Below are positions 33,033 through 41,538 of a DNA stretch of 41,538 bases, piece by piece. The stretch is from positions 1 through 41,538 of the forward strand of contig CALVTQ010000024.1 of NCBI GenBank assembly GCA_944362695.1, given 5' to 3'. The position numbers were made by a program, and so were the translations under genes. How positions within the stretch are numbered: position 1 is the stretch's first letter; each line of letters begins with the position of its first letter. The DNA comes from an uncultured Clostridia bacterium. GTDB taxonomy: Bacteria; Bacillota; Clostridia; Christensenellales; Aristaeellaceae. Under the pieces are notes generated by a model that made no database searches, was not told the origin of the DNA, and saw only the letters and a program-made list of their open reading frames with translations.

Positions 33033-35182
33033 TGCCCGCCGCCTCCTTCCACGATGTAGTCAAGCGCGGGGATGGTCACGCCGGAGGCCGCGTAATCCGT
33101 CTTGCGGTAGTTGACGTAGACAACCGTGCCGTTTGCGTATGTCGCCCTGGCCACGTCCTGCGCCAGCCGCTCGTGGGCGACCATGGCGCTCCCGCCGATG
33201 GCCTCATGCAGCGCGCGCAGCTTTTCGTCCGTCTTTGCGATCGTGGGCAGCAGCACCTCCCACTGCGCGGTGAACACGTCCGACGCGTTTGTGTGGATCA
33301 GCGCCTGCACGTCCTCGCCCGTCAGCAGCCACGAGGGATACGCGCCGTATTCCACGAGCTTGAGCAGCGCCTTCTGCGTGTTGCTCTCGAAGTTCAGCCA
33401 GTCGGAGTAGTAGGGAATCCGCCCGCTGAGCACCATCGGCAGGAACGGCACCTCCGCGGACAGGAACGAATAGCTCGTCGTGTCCATCGGCATATCGAGA
33501 TACACGTCCGTCTGCGCCAGATAGCCCGCCAGCGGGTTTTGCAGCGCCAGCGGCACGTCCGCCGATTCGAATATGCCGCGGTAGTCCGCCATCGTCTCCC
33601 CGCGCGAGTGGTTGCTGCCGCGCGAGTAATACGAGTAGAGCGTATTCGGCATTTCGCTGATGGCCAGCCCGTCGGCGACGCCGCCCCATTTTTCAATGGC
33701 CGCGTCCACGATCTCGGCGGAGCGCGCGGGCGTCAGGTAATACAGCTTGGGATACAGGTCCTTGCCGGTGGGCTGCTCGGCGACGGTCTGGCCGATCGTG
33801 CGCACGATGTCGATGCGCATGTTGTACATGCGGTCGGGGTTCGCCTGAAGCGGGTCGAGCTCCATCATGAAGCGCCCGCCCGCCTCGCGGACGCCCTGCG
33901 CCACGCGCGCGATGTCCTCGTCCCTGCCAAGTCTGCGCTCCAGCTCCACGCTCCCGCTGCCCAGCGCCCATGTCTGGCCGCCCGGCTGCCAGCCGCGATA
34001 GAGCACCAGCGGCGCGGTGATCCCCTGCTCGCGCATCGCCGCGAGAATCTGCTCCATCTGATCGACGGTCGTCATCCTCTCCACGCGGTTGCTCAGCAGA
34101 AACTGCGCGCTCTCCGCGCCCAGGAAGTCAAGCCTCGGGCGGTATGCTGTATCCGCCTGCGCGAGCTCCCCTTTTTCCTCGAGCACCGTGCGGTAGCGAT
34201 GCGCCATCCCGGCGTAGTTCGCCTCCTCGCCCGAGAGGATGTAGAAGCGCACCGTCATATCGCGCAGATACGGCTGTCTTTCGCGGATGTTGAGGCCGAG
34301 CGTGCGCGTCGTCTGCGCGATGTATTGCTCGCGCAGCGTGAAATGCGCCGCCGCCCAGTTGTATTGCGTGATGACCCCGGCGGGATAGGCCATGATCTCC
34401 GCTGCCTCCTCGCCGTCCTCGACGACCGCCAGATACCCCAGCTGATCGTCCGTGTAGGCCATGCCGTAGACCGGCATCGTGATGCGCTCGGCGGGGCGGT
34501 TGAGCATGGTCAGCACCGTCTTGTCCACGCCGATGTTCTCGCCGTAAATCCGCTTGGAGAACGGCGTGGAGCCCGAGCCCTCGCCGTTGGAAAAGTCGAT
34601 GAGCGCGCCCGCCGCCTCCGGCACGAGCATGTAGCCCGCCTTCTCGTCAAGGCGCGTCGCGCCGAAGCACGGCAGCAGATACACGCCGCACAGCTGCGCG
34701 TCGGTGAATTCCTCGACGCCGTCCTTGTTCACGCCCTTTGACACGGCGTATTCCTCGATGCCGTCCGCCGGGACGGTGATGGCTATGCTGTCGCCCTCCA
34801 GCCGGATGCGCAGGGCGATTCTCTGGCCGATGGCCGTGAAATCGACGGTGGCGTCCGCGCCGTTTTCAAGCGGCGTGAAGTCGATCTGCACCTCGCTGCC
34901 CGCGATGGCGTGCTGCTTGGTGGTGACCGCCGTCCCGTCAGAGATGTCCAGCACGAGCGTCGAGCCCAGGAACGCCGTCCACGTCTTGTTCGCGCCCGTC
35001 CCCTGCGCGTCGGCGCCGCTTGAGATCGTCTTGCCCGTCGCCTTGTCCGTGACGGTCAGCGACAGGTCCGCCGGGTCGATGGCGAGCGTCAGGCGGTCGC
35101 TTTCCACCGTGTGCACGTCCGCCAGCGCCGTCGCCGCGCACATCATCAGCATCGCAAGGAGAATCAGCAATTTACACTTCAT
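33029..35182 (-). CDS. Exported DUF5696 protein, possible glycoside hydrolase
   Basis: A 717-residue exported protein with a signal peptide (about 1-21) and no anchor. I recognise it as the DUF5696 type that often sits in sugar ABC operons of Bacillota. The N-terminal part (about 22-300) is beta-rich, starting with DRLTLAIDPADLSLTVTDKATG, like a galactose-mutarotase or glycosidase sandwich. The middle (about 360-600) looks like a TIM barrel: APLVLYRGWQPGG, GRFMMELDPLQ and DGLAISEMPNTLYSYY lie at strand-like ends and supply Asp and Glu residues in catalytic-like places. A hydrolase role is my inference. The start overlaps the stop of the upstream gene by 11 bases. Confidence 0.8.
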   Translation of the reverse strand: MKCKLLILLAMLMMCAATALADVHTVESDRLTLAIDPADLSLTVTDKATGKTISSGADAQGTGANKTWTAFLGSTLVLDISDGTAVTTKQHAIAGSEVQIDFTPLENGADATVDFTAIGQRIALRIRLEGDSIAITVPADGIEEYAVSKGVNKDGVEEFTDAQLCGVYLLPCFGATRLDEKAGYMLVPEAAGALIDFSNGEGSGSTPFSKRIYGENIGVDKTVLTMLNRPAERITMPVYGMAYTDDQLGYLAVVEDGEEAAEIMAYPAGVITQYNWAAAHFTLREQYIAQTTRTLGLNIRERQPYLRDMTVRFYILSGEEANYAGMAHRYRTVLEEKGELAQADTAYRPRLDFLGAESAQFLLSNRVERMTTVDQMEQILAAMREQGITAPLVLYRGWQPGGQTWALGSGSVELERRLGRDEDIARVAQGVREAGGRFMMELDPLQANPDRMYNMRIDIVRTIGQTVAEQPTGKDLYPKLYYLTPARSAEIVDAAIEKWGGVADGLAISEMPNTLYSYYSRGSNHSRGETMADYRGIFESADVPLALQNPLAGYLAQTDVYLDMPMDTTSYSFLSAEVPFLPMVLSGRIPYYSDWLNFESNTQKALLKLVEYGAYPSWLLTGEDVQALIHTNASDVFTAQWEVLLPTIAKTDEKLRALHEAIGGSAMVAHERLAQDVARATYANGTVVYVNYRKTDYAASGVTIPALDYIVEGGGGQ

Positions 35183-37193
35183 TGTAGAATCGCGCCTCCT
35201 TCCAGATTGCGGTGATGAACTCCCAGAGCTGCGCCACCAGCGCCGCCGCGATGACCAGCGCGATGACGATCATCAGCATCGTGAACAGCGTCAGCAGCAG
35301 CGCCGCGAACGTCTCGCGGAACGTGTAATTCTGAAGCGATTTGACCATCATGACAACCAGCATCAGGCACAGCGCCAGCGCCGCCAGATCGAGCATGGTG
35401 ATGATGAACGCCTCGTTGTAGGTCAGCACGAAGGACAGCGCGAAGGCCACCGGCTTGAGCAGGATGTACGGGCCGAGCGCGCAGGCAAAGCCGCAATACA
35501 TCTGCTTGAACGTCCCCTCGCCGTCGCGGATCGAGCAGATCAGGTTGCAGGCGATCAGGAAAAGCGCGATGCCGCCGATGAGCACGGTCAAGTCCATGCC
35601 GACCTCAAACCGCCCGTCCTGCACGGTCTTGAACAGGAAGCCGCACGCGTATTTGTTGACGATGTAGATCACAATCGCCGCCGCGTAGAGCAGCGTCGAG
35701 GACAGCACGCTCACCTTCCCCTCGCGCCGCACGCCGTAATACGCGTCCGACGGGTTGCGCAGGAAATACGGCGTGAAGCGCAGCTCGCGGATGAGCTTGA
35801 CGTTTCCGATTCTGCTTATCCCGCTCACGAAGCGCTGCACGGGTTTGCACCGCATTTTGAGCTGCCGCCAGACCTTGCCAAAGAGCCACAGAGCGAACAG
35901 GCCGCCGATGATCCACATGATCCCGTCCTGCAAAAACAGGTTGCGGACCTCCCAGAAGCTGTCGGAGTAGCCCGCCTTGTCCCCGCCCCGCCGCGACGCC
36001 GCCAGCGCCTCGTCGTATCGCTCCAATTTGTAATACGCGCGGCCTAAGCCCATGTGCGCGTAGTCGAACATCGAGTTCAATTGCAGCACCTGCTCCCACG
36101 GCTCGCGGCTCTCGGCGTATCGGCCCTCCTGATACAGCGAAAGGCCGCGATGCACGAGGTTTGCGTAGTCCGTGACCGCGAAGCGCTGCACGAGCGCCTT
36201 GTCGCGGTCGAGCACGTAGAGGTTGCCCGCGCTGTCCACGTCGATGGCGACGGTGCTCACGAACAGGCCGGTGCGCGTGCGGTCCTGATCCTGCCCGCCG
36301 AAGTGGAACAGGCATCGCCCGTCGCGCGTGTATTCCATGATGTAGCCGGTCTCGTTGACGATGAAGATATTTTCATAAGCGCCCACGGCCACGTCGACGA
36401 TGTTGTCAAAGCTCCAATTCGTCTCGCCCATGATGTTCAGGCCCGCCATGTTCAGGCGCTTGACGCCCTGCGCGCCGGTCGTGACCGTGTAGATCAGACC
36501 GCGCGCATCCATGTCAAGCGCTGTCGGCGTCGCCGGAATGACGCGCTTGAGCATCGCGAGCTGCTCGTCGGTGTAGGTCAGCCGCTTGAGCTTTTCGATC
36601 AGGTCGAGCTGCGTGTCGTTCGCGCCGAAGTAGCCCAGGAATGTGCCGTCGGCGGAGAATTGCGCGATGCCGTTTGTGTTGCCCTTGGAGATGACGTACA
36701 TGCCGCCCGCATCGTCCACCGCGATTTCCAGCGGCTCGAATTTGGCGTTGACGCCGTAGAGCGGCGTGCCGGGGTGCTCGAGCGTGAAGACCTGTCCGCC
36801 CGTCTCGATGTCGAAGACGAGCACCTGCTTGAGCTTGGCGTCGCACGCGTAGAGCCTGCCGTTTTTGGCGTATATGCCGCTCGGCTGCTTGAACGTGTCC
36901 TCGCCGTATGTGCGCACAAATTCGCCGTCCGTGCCGCAGAGGATGACGCGCTTGTTGCCCTCGTCCGATATGAACATCCGGTCTTCGTCGTCCACGAACA
37001 GATCGGACGGACGCTTGAGCGTGTCGTCGTTAAATTCGGTGTATGTGCCGTCGGGCAGGTAGCCCGCGGGCGAATGTGCGCGCTCGCCGGAGTAGATCTC
37101 CGTGAGCGTGTAGTAGGGCGCCTCGTCCGCCGCCGCGCCCAGAGGAAGGAGCATCCAGCACAGCAGGAGCATCAAAAGTCGTTTTGTCCACAT
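35172..37193 (-). CDS. Membrane protein with NHL beta-propeller, TPR and YIP1 domain
   Basis: A 673-residue protein with an unusual domain order: signal peptide (about 1-22), six-bladed NHL-type propeller outside the cell (about 30-350, blades such as RPSDLFVDDEDRMFISDEGNKRV and QPSGIYAKNGRLYACDA), a TPR-like helical pair (about 355-415), a membrane segment (about 430-448), a basic loop and a YIP1-like domain with five membrane segments (about 485-665). No catalytic motif is seen. It lies between a MalF-type permease and DUF5696 with very tight spacing, so it is probably part of the same uptake machine, perhaps a surface sensor or scaffold. I chose ATG 37193, with AGGGGG 10 bases upstream. 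Confidence 0.82.
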   Translation of the reverse strand: MWTKRLLMLLLCWMLLPLGAAADEAPYYTLTEIYSGERAHSPAGYLPDGTYTEFNDDTLKRPSDLFVDDEDRMFISDEGNKRVILCGTDGEFVRTYGEDTFKQPSGIYAKNGRLYACDAKLKQVLVFDIETGGQVFTLEHPGTPLYGVNAKFEPLEIAVDDAGGMYVISKGNTNGIAQFSADGTFLGYFGANDTQLDLIEKLKRLTYTDEQLAMLKRVIPATPTALDMDARGLIYTVTTGAQGVKRLNMAGLNIMGETNWSFDNIVDVAVGAYENIFIVNETGYIMEYTRDGRCLFHFGGQDQDRTRTGLFVSTVAIDVDSAGNLYVLDRDKALVQRFAVTDYANLVHRGLSLYQEGRYAESREPWEQVLQLNSMFDYAHMGLGRAYYKLERYDEALAASRRGGDKAGYSDSFWEVRNLFLQDGIMWIIGGLFALWLFGKVWRQLKMRCKPVQRFVSGISRIGNVKLIRELRFTPYFLRNPSDAYYGVRREGKVSVLSSTLLYAAAIVIYIVNKYACGFLFKTVQDGRFEVGMDLTVLIGGIALFLIACNLICSIRDGEGTFKQMYCGFACALGPYILLKPVAFALSFVLTYNEAFIITMLDLAALALCLMLVVMMVKSLQNYTFRETFAALLLTLFTMLMIVIALVIAAALVAQLWEFITAIWKEARFYNEV

Positions 37194-37214
37194 CGCTTAT
37201 GCGCCCCCTTCCCC

Positions 37215-38120
37215 TCAATCTTCCCTGAACATCCTGCCGCTCCAGCGGGTGATGACGTAGATCATGATCAGCAGCACCACCGAGGCCGCCGACGCGTAGC
37301 CCATCTCGTAGCGGATGAAGCCGTAGTCCTCGATCAGGTTGACGATCAGCTGGCCCGCGTATTGCGGCGTCGGGTTCGCGCCCGACAGACTGACGCCGAT
37401 GTGGCCGACCTGGAATGTGTTGACCACCGCCATGACAAGGCCAAAGAGCATCTGCGGCTTCATCATCGGGATGGTGATATAGAATACCTCCTGGAAGCGG
37501 TTGCGCAGGCCGTCGATCTCCGCCGCCTCGTAGACGGTTTCGTCGATGTTCATCATGCCCGCGAGCATCGCCAGGAAGCCCACGCCCATCGACGACCACA
37601 GCGCCACGAGGATCATGACCGGCATGAGATACGTCGTGCTCTGCAAAAACTGGATCGGCTCGTTGATCCACCCCAGATGCAGCAGCAGCGCATTGAGATA
37701 GCCGCGCTCGTCGCCCGAGAAGATGATGCGCCAGACGACGTTCATCGCCACGCCCGACGTCATCGACGGGCTGTAGAGCAGCAGCGCCAGCACCGTGCGC
37801 GGCCCTCTTGAAATCTGGCTTAAGCACCACGCGAGGAAGAAGCTCAGCAGATAGCCGCCCGGCCCGACGATCAGCGCAAAGAGGATCGTGTTGGGCAGCA
37901 CGTACTGCATGAAGATGGCGTCGCGCGTGAGCAGGTTGATGTAATTCATGAACCCGACGAAGTCCGGGAACTGAATCGTGTTGAAGTTGGTGAAGCTCAG
38001 CGCGATGGCGATCACGACGGGGATGATGATGAACAACGTGAACAGCACGATATATGGGAGCAGGAACAGCCACGCGATCTTCTGATCCTTCGGCCCGCGC
38101 ATTTTGACAGCCTTTGTCAT
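37215..38120 (-). CDS. Sugar ABC transporter permease, MalF type
   Basis: A 301-residue permease with six predicted membrane segments. The N-terminus [19 protein letters not shown] and the coupling loop [20 protein letters not shown] are diagnostic for MalF/LplB-type subunits. ATG 38120 is preferred over 38129: it overlaps the stop of the large binding protein as ATGA and lies 8 bases after AAAGGAG. It is directly coupled to the 950-residue solute-binding protein, so that protein is probably its partner. Confidence 0.93.
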   Translation of the reverse strand: MTKAVKMRGPKDQKIAWLFLLPYIVLFTLFIIIPVVIAIALSFTNFNTIQFPDFVGFMNYINLLTRDAIFMQYVLPNTILFALIVGPGGYLLSFFLAWCLSQISRGPRTVLALLLYSPSMTSGVAMNVVWRIIFSGDERGYLNALLLHLGWINEPIQFLQSTTYLMPVMILVALWSSMGVGFLAMLAGMMNIDETVYEAAEIDGLRNRFQEVFYITIPMMKPQMLFGLVMAVVNTFQVGHIGVSLSGANPTPQYAGQLIVNLIEDYGFIRYEMGYASAASVVLLIMIYVITRWSGRMFRED

Positions 38121-40969
38121 TGCAGCCACTCCTTTACTGTTTCCATGTCCGGCACGATGAAGGGCTGCGTCATTTCGCCCTCCTGCACGCGGCCGAATTC
38201 CTCCAGCTTGCGCTCGAGCTCGCGGTCGATGCGCTTGATGGCCTCGTCAAGCGCCGAGCGCAGCGTCTCGCCCTCGAGCACCACCGCGTTCACCGCATTG
38301 GACAATTCGCGCTCGGCCATGTACGAGCCGGGGTTCCTCGGCGTCTCGTAGATCCAGTTCATCTGCTCGGCGATGACCTTCTTGTGGCGCGTGGGCCACG
38401 GCGAGTTCATGAACGCGTCCACATTCGCGCTGTTCCAGAGGTATTCGTTGCCCAGCGTCGATTGCAGCGTGTAGGCGAACTCCGTCTGCGTGTCCTCGCT
38501 CATCCACCAGCGCAGGAACGCCCACGACTCGTCCGGCAGATTCGTGTTGTCAAAGATGAAGCAGCTCTGCTCCGCGCCGCTCGTCCAGCGCTGCACGACG
38601 CCGTTTTCGTCGGTCAGGCCGGGATATGGCGCAATCTCCCATTTGTCGGTCAGCTCCGGCGCGGCGTTCATCAGCAGGTTGTACATGCCGTAATTCGCCG
38701 TGCCGATGGGCAGCGTGCCGTCGCGGAAGCTCTGATAGAAGCTGTTGATCTCGAAATCCATGTCGTAAATGATGAAGGAATCCGTGAGTACCTTGAGCCC
38801 CTCGATGGCCTCCTCCGTGTCCAGCTGCACATGCAGGTCGCCGCTCTCGTAGAGCACCGCGCCGTTTTGATACAGGTAGGGCGTTGTGATCGAGAAGGCC
38901 TTGTAGCCGATGGCGTTGGCCACGTAGTTGTTGAAGTTCAGCCCGAAGCGGTGCAGCGTGGGCAGCATCTGCAGGACTTCCTCGTAGGAATCCGGCGCTT
39001 CAAGCCCGATCGACTCGAGGATGTCCGTGCGGTAGAACAGCACGTAGAAATTGAACGTCTCCGGCAGCGCATAGAGTCCGTCGTCGCATACGCCCGGCAT
39101 CAGCAGGCCCGCCGGGAACCAGCCACCCACCTCTCCAAAGCCCGGATAGCCGCGCAGATTTTTGAGCGCGCCGCGCACGGCCAGGTCGTATACGCGCGTG
39201 GTTGACACACCGAGCGCCACGTCCGGCGCTGTGCCGCTCGCGTTGGCGAGGATGAGCTTGCTCTCGTCGGGCATGATGGAGAACTCGACCTCGATGCCCG
39301 TGGCCGGCGTGAAATTCGTGTCGGCCATGCGCTGCAGAATCTCCAGATACTGGCGCGGGCGGTTGACCCACACCTGCAATTTGCTCTCGTCCCCCGCGTC
39401 GGCGACGTAGCTCTCGTCCGTGAACGAGGCGATGAACCGTCCGACACCGTCGCCCGCGCGCGCAAGCAGACCCGGTGTGCCGGGCAGCAGCGCTTCGTCG
39501 GTGTAGAGGTAGATCGCGTCAAGTCCCATCGGGCTGGTGGAGAGCGTCTCCACGGCGGAGACGAGGAAGCCGCGCGCCGAAGCCGAGCCCTGCGAAAAGA
39601 GCGTCATCTTCTTGGGCAGATCGTTGGGCTCCTCGGAAAGCGTTTCGAGCGCCGCAATCGCCATCTCGAGGGTCGAGAGCGCACCGATTCTCTCCTGTTC
39701 ATCCGTGAGCGCGGCGAGGCAGGCGTGAATCGCGGTCAGCTCCTCCTGCCAGCGCGCAAGGTCCTCGGCGATGTGAAAATCGAAATCCTCGAGCGCGAAA
39801 TCGCGGAAGAAATCGGTGTTGCCGCCCGTGATTTTGGTGATCTCCAGCGCGAGTGCGGCGATCTCGTCGGACACGTTCTGCATCCGCGCCAGCGAATCGC
39901 GCAGCGGGTCGACGCTCGTGATCAGCGTCAGCGTGTGCTCGCCCTCGGTCAGCTCGATCAGCGCGGGCGCGCCGTTTTCATCGGTCACGGTCTGGTTGCC
40001 GAAGCTCAGGCTGTAATCAAACGCCGCGTCGGCGAAGGCCGGGCCGGGAATCACGCCGTCGATGAGCACCGTGCGGTAGACCGGGAAGTTCGCCAGCTCG
40101 CTTTGGCGAAGCCGCAGGGCCAGCGCGTAGCAGCCCGCCTCCCCGACGGTGAATGTGTAGGTCAGCCGGTCGCCGGGATATTTGTAGGAGACGTCCTCGA
40201 TGTGGTTGATGACCTTTTTGTCGCTCCGGTAGGGCGACAGGCGCATGTCGTAATCGGCGAGCGGGCGGATGTTGGGGTTGTTGCGCATGGGCACGCGCTC
40301 GGCCTGTATCTCGATGATCCGGCTGCCCTGCAATTCGCCCTGCGCCGCCTCGCGCACGGGAATCTCGCCCTCGAGCGTCAGGCCATAGAGCACGAACGGA
40401 CCTTCGTGACATTCGATGGTCACCGTATGCGCACCCGCGGTCAGGCGAAGCCCCATGCCGCGCGCGTACATGCCCGCCTTGCCCATCAGGCGGCAGGACG
40501 TCACGCCGTAGAACTTTTCGGGCATGGAGACGACCTCGTTGCCGTAGCGGTCGAGCTCGAACGTCCCGTCCTGCGTCCAAACGCTGTCCAGCTTGAGCGT
40601 GCTGCACTCGGCGTAGGGCATCGCCCCGTCCACCAGCAGCGTGCAGCTGTTATCCAGGATGTTGCTGCCGGTCATCGCGTAGGTCAGCACGGGATAGCCG
40701 AAGACGTCGCCGCTCACCTCGATGTCCAGCGTCACGCTCTCGCCCTCCGCCAGCGCCACGCCCTCGTCCGATGAAAAGAGCACGACAGGCGCCTCAACCG
40801 GGGCCATCCCGCCGAGTGCCGCCGCGTACTGCGCGTATGCGGCCGCATCGCCGCCCGCCTGCATCGCCTCGCCCGGCGTGGCTTCCGTCTGCATTGATTC
40901 TCCCAGCGCAGCGAACGGCCATAGGAGCAGCAGGATAAACGCTACGATCATTTTCTTAGGCGAGAACAT
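38117..40969 (-). CDS. Extended sugar ABC solute-binding protein with N-terminal beta-rich domains
   Basis: A 950-residue exported protein, roughly twice the size of a normal family 1 binding protein. A signal peptide (about 1-24) is followed by two beta-rich modules that look like carbohydrate-binding jelly rolls (about 55-205 and 213-355; the second has [20 protein letters not shown] and [17 protein letters not shown], as in CBM6/35-type folds), a helical connector (about 360-455) and a binding-protein core (about 470-930) with [28 protein letters not shown] and [18 protein letters not shown]. There is no lipobox. It is the first gene after the promoter at 41024-41052, with AGGAGG 10 bases upstream of ATG. 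Multivalent polysaccharide capture is an inference from the fused modules. Confidence 0.87.
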   Translation of the reverse strand: MFSPKKMIVAFILLLLWPFAALGESMQTEATPGEAMQAGGDAAAYAQYAAALGGMAPVEAPVVLFSSDEGVALAEGESVTLDIEVSGDVFGYPVLTYAMTGSNILDNSCTLLVDGAMPYAECSTLKLDSVWTQDGTFELDRYGNEVVSMPEKFYGVTSCRLMGKAGMYARGMGLRLTAGAHTVTIECHEGPFVLYGLTLEGEIPVREAAQGELQGSRIIEIQAERVPMRNNPNIRPLADYDMRLSPYRSDKKVINHIEDVSYKYPGDRLTYTFTVGEAGCYALALRLRQSELANFPVYRTVLIDGVIPGPAFADAAFDYSLSFGNQTVTDENGAPALIELTEGEHTLTLITSVDPLRDSLARMQNVSDEIAALALEITKITGGNTDFFRDFALEDFDFHIAEDLARWQEELTAIHACLAALTDEQERIGALSTLEMAIAALETLSEEPNDLPKKMTLFSQGSASARGFLVSAVETLSTSPMGLDAIYLYTDEALLPGTPGLLARAGDGVGRFIASFTDESYVADAGDESKLQVWVNRPRQYLEILQRMADTNFTPATGIEVEFSIMPDESKLILANASGTAPDVALGVSTTRVYDLAVRGALKNLRGYPGFGEVGGWFPAGLLMPGVCDDGLYALPETFNFYVLFYRTDILESIGLEAPDSYEEVLQMLPTLHRFGLNFNNYVANAIGYKAFSITTPYLYQNGAVLYESGDLHVQLDTEEAIEGLKVLTDSFIIYDMDFEINSFYQSFRDGTLPIGTANYGMYNLLMNAAPELTDKWEIAPYPGLTDENGVVQRWTSGAEQSCFIFDNTNLPDESWAFLRWWMSEDTQTEFAYTLQSTLGNEYLWNSANVDAFMNSPWPTRHKKVIAEQMNWIYETPRNPGSYMAERELSNAVNAVVLEGETLRSALDEAIKRIDRELERKLEEFGRVQEGEMTQPFIVPDMETVKEWLQ

Positions 40970-41023
40970 CGCATCACGGCCTCCTATCGAACTTTCAATT
41001 CTTTTCTGTTTCAGCTATTTCGA

Positions 41024-41052
41024 ATTATATCACATTTTCAAAAACGCTGCAA
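41024..41052 (-). promoter_or_regulatory. Promoter of the carbohydrate locus (extended -10)
   Basis: On the minus strand TTGCAG (41052-41047), 17 bases, then perfect TATAAT (41029-41024) preceded by TGA, giving an extended -10. It is about 55 bases upstream of the large binding protein start and is the only clear promoter I find for the following 12 genes. Confidence 0.78.
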
Positions 41053-41280
41053 GTGACTTTGCACATTTTTTATAATATTTTTGTCAAATTTTTATGCCAT
41101 TTATTACAGGTTTTGTTACTGGATTTTGTCTCTTTTTCCGTTCTTTGCTCATCATTTGCTGAAACAGTCGCCTTCTGTTGCGGATGTACTGATATTATTC
41201 CGTACTTCTTGAAACAGTACACCCATCTGCTCCGTAAACCGCGGAGTAATGAACAGGCGGCCGGGCATCACCTTCCCGCC
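41053..41280. other. AT-rich gene-free stretch
   Basis: About 230 bases, clearly richer in A and T than the rest of the window (41060-41200 especially). No credible open reading frame, ribosome site or terminator is seen. The word TGAAACAGT occurs twice in the same direction 50 bases apart (41160 and 41210). The stretch probably holds regulatory sites of the locus or debris from the insertion event next to it. Confidence 0.5.
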
Positions 41281-41371
41281 GCCTGTGCCGCAGGCTCGCT
41301 CGCAGATCACACGCCGAAGGCGTATTTCACATTGGCCGAAGGCCAATATTTCACCAATCCCAAAGGGATTG
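41281..41371. repeat. Array of four short hairpins with ATTTCAC spacers
   Basis: Hairpins in a row: GCCTG-TGCCG-CAGGC (41281-41295), ACGCC-GAA-GGCGT (41311-41323), ATTGGCC-GAA-GGCCAAT (41331-41347) and CAATCCC-AAA-GGGATTG (41355-41371). The last three are separated by the same 7 bases, ATTTCAC (41324-41330 and 41348-41354), and the gap before them ends in ATCAC. Arm sequences differ, but the 3-base GAA/AAA loops and the spacing are constant. The array ends about 6 bases from the insertion sequence. Confidence 0.85.
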
Positions 41372-41376
41372 ATACT

Positions 41377-41538
41377 AGGGCGTGTTTCCAAATGTATGAC
41401 TACGGATAATTATGCAAGAAGAATACGAATACATCCCAACTGAACAAATGCAAGAAATCGAGATGCAAGCTTATCAAAACGAGTAGCAATGCGCCTAAAC
41501 TCCTTGAGCCTGTTGAAAAAGCACTCTACCAAATGACG
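41377..41538 (-). mobile_element. IS5-family insertion sequence, one end only
   Basis: The end of an insertion sequence whose transposase C-terminus is encoded in reverse. The boundary is estimated from AGGGCGTGTTTCC (from 41377), a likely terminal inverted repeat; the other end lies beyond the window, so the repeat cannot be confirmed. Its base composition is clearly lower in GC than the neighbouring genes. Confidence 0.75.
41410..41538 (-). CDS. IS5-family transposase, C-terminal 42 residues (cut by window edge)
   Basis: The frame is open from base 41538 to the TAA at 41410. The residues include VECFFNRLKEFRRIATRFDK, the C-terminal DDE-transposase signature of IS5-family (IS427-like) elements: the Glu is the last acidic residue of the DDE triad, followed by the typical RRIATRxDKLA stretch and an ILLA end. 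The 5' part lies outside the window, so it cannot be judged intact or broken. Its insertion right upstream of the carbohydrate locus may affect, or may have delivered, local promoters. Confidence 0.88.
   Translation of the reverse strand, partial: RHLVECFFNRLKEFRRIATRFDKLASRFLAFVQLGCIRILLA

Noticed and set aside
23554-34741. Several plus-strand open frames over 600 codons opposite GH2, GH43, binding protein and DUF5696 genes
   Set aside because: All are antisense to recognised genes and have the His/Arg/Val-rich composition of GC-rich mirror frames.
41160-41218. TGAAACAGT direct repeats as regulator sites
   Set aside because: Only two 9-base copies 50 bases apart in AT-rich DNA, with no link to a regulator.
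41281-41371. CRISPR array
   Set aside because: The repeated parts are 7-base spacers between differing hairpins, with no unique spacers of 30 bases and no cas genes.

Overview
The window looks like a chromosomal piece of a high-GC member of the Bacillota, most likely an uncultured gut or rumen Clostridia lineage; a Christensenellales-type relative is only my guess. The reasons are strong AGGAGG-type ribosome binding sites, sigma-A promoters (several with TTGACA/TTGCAA-17-TATAAT spacing), a sortase with a VPKTG surface protein, LytTR regulators, and a polysaccharide-use locus built from family 1 sugar ABC importers and GH43/GH2/GH31/GH3 enzymes. The window holds no rRNA, tRNA or CRISPR array that I can see. 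Almost everything from base 3.6 kb on lies on the minus strand.

Bases 1-3.6 kb (plus strand): the end of a sensor histidine kinase, translationally coupled to two exported proteins of unknown function. One of these carries a short motif otherwise typical of Na+-pumping decarboxylase beta subunits. Bases 3.6-11.5 kb are an envelope region: a class B sortase with its own near-consensus promoter, a small exported protein, a LytTR-DUF3021 pair, a GT8 glycosyltransferase, an SH3-like exported protein whose ribosome binding site lies in a hairpin, a VPKTG-anchored repeat protein that is a plausible sortase substrate, and another exported protein. Bases 11.6-17.7 kb hold a secreted GH3 enzyme, an AgrC/AgrA-like two-component system and a polytopic GT-C-like membrane protein. 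Bases 17.7-21.3 kb hold a cytosolic GH31 enzyme and a GrpB-pyrophosphatase fusion, each with its own promoter and terminator.

Bases 21.3-41.0 kb are one large co-directional carbohydrate locus. Reading downstream from the promoter at about 41.0 kb, the order is: a 950-residue solute-binding protein with an extra N-terminal beta-rich region, a MalF-type permease, a beta-propeller/TPR/YIP1 membrane protein, a DUF5696 protein, a MalF-type permease, a MalG-type permease, a normal-size solute-binding protein, a MalG-type permease, a secreted GH43, an ArsR-type regulator with a large C-terminal domain, a cytosolic GH2 and a cytosolic GH43. Most junctions overlap or are tight. There is no ATPase gene, so the importers presumably use a shared MsmX-type ATPase encoded elsewhere. 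The layout suggests binding and trimming of a hemicellulose- or host-type glycan outside the cell, import, and completion by cytosolic GH2, GH43 and GH31 enzymes. The substrate cannot be read from the sequence.

The right edge (41.05-41.54 kb) is AT-rich. It carries an ordered array of small hairpins with identical ATTTCAC spacers that abuts the end of an IS5-family insertion sequence, of which only the transposase C-terminus is inside the window.

The most unusual unit is the accessory block at 33.0-41.0 kb: the extended binding protein, the propeller/TPR/YIP1 membrane protein and the DUF5696 protein coupled to an ABC importer.
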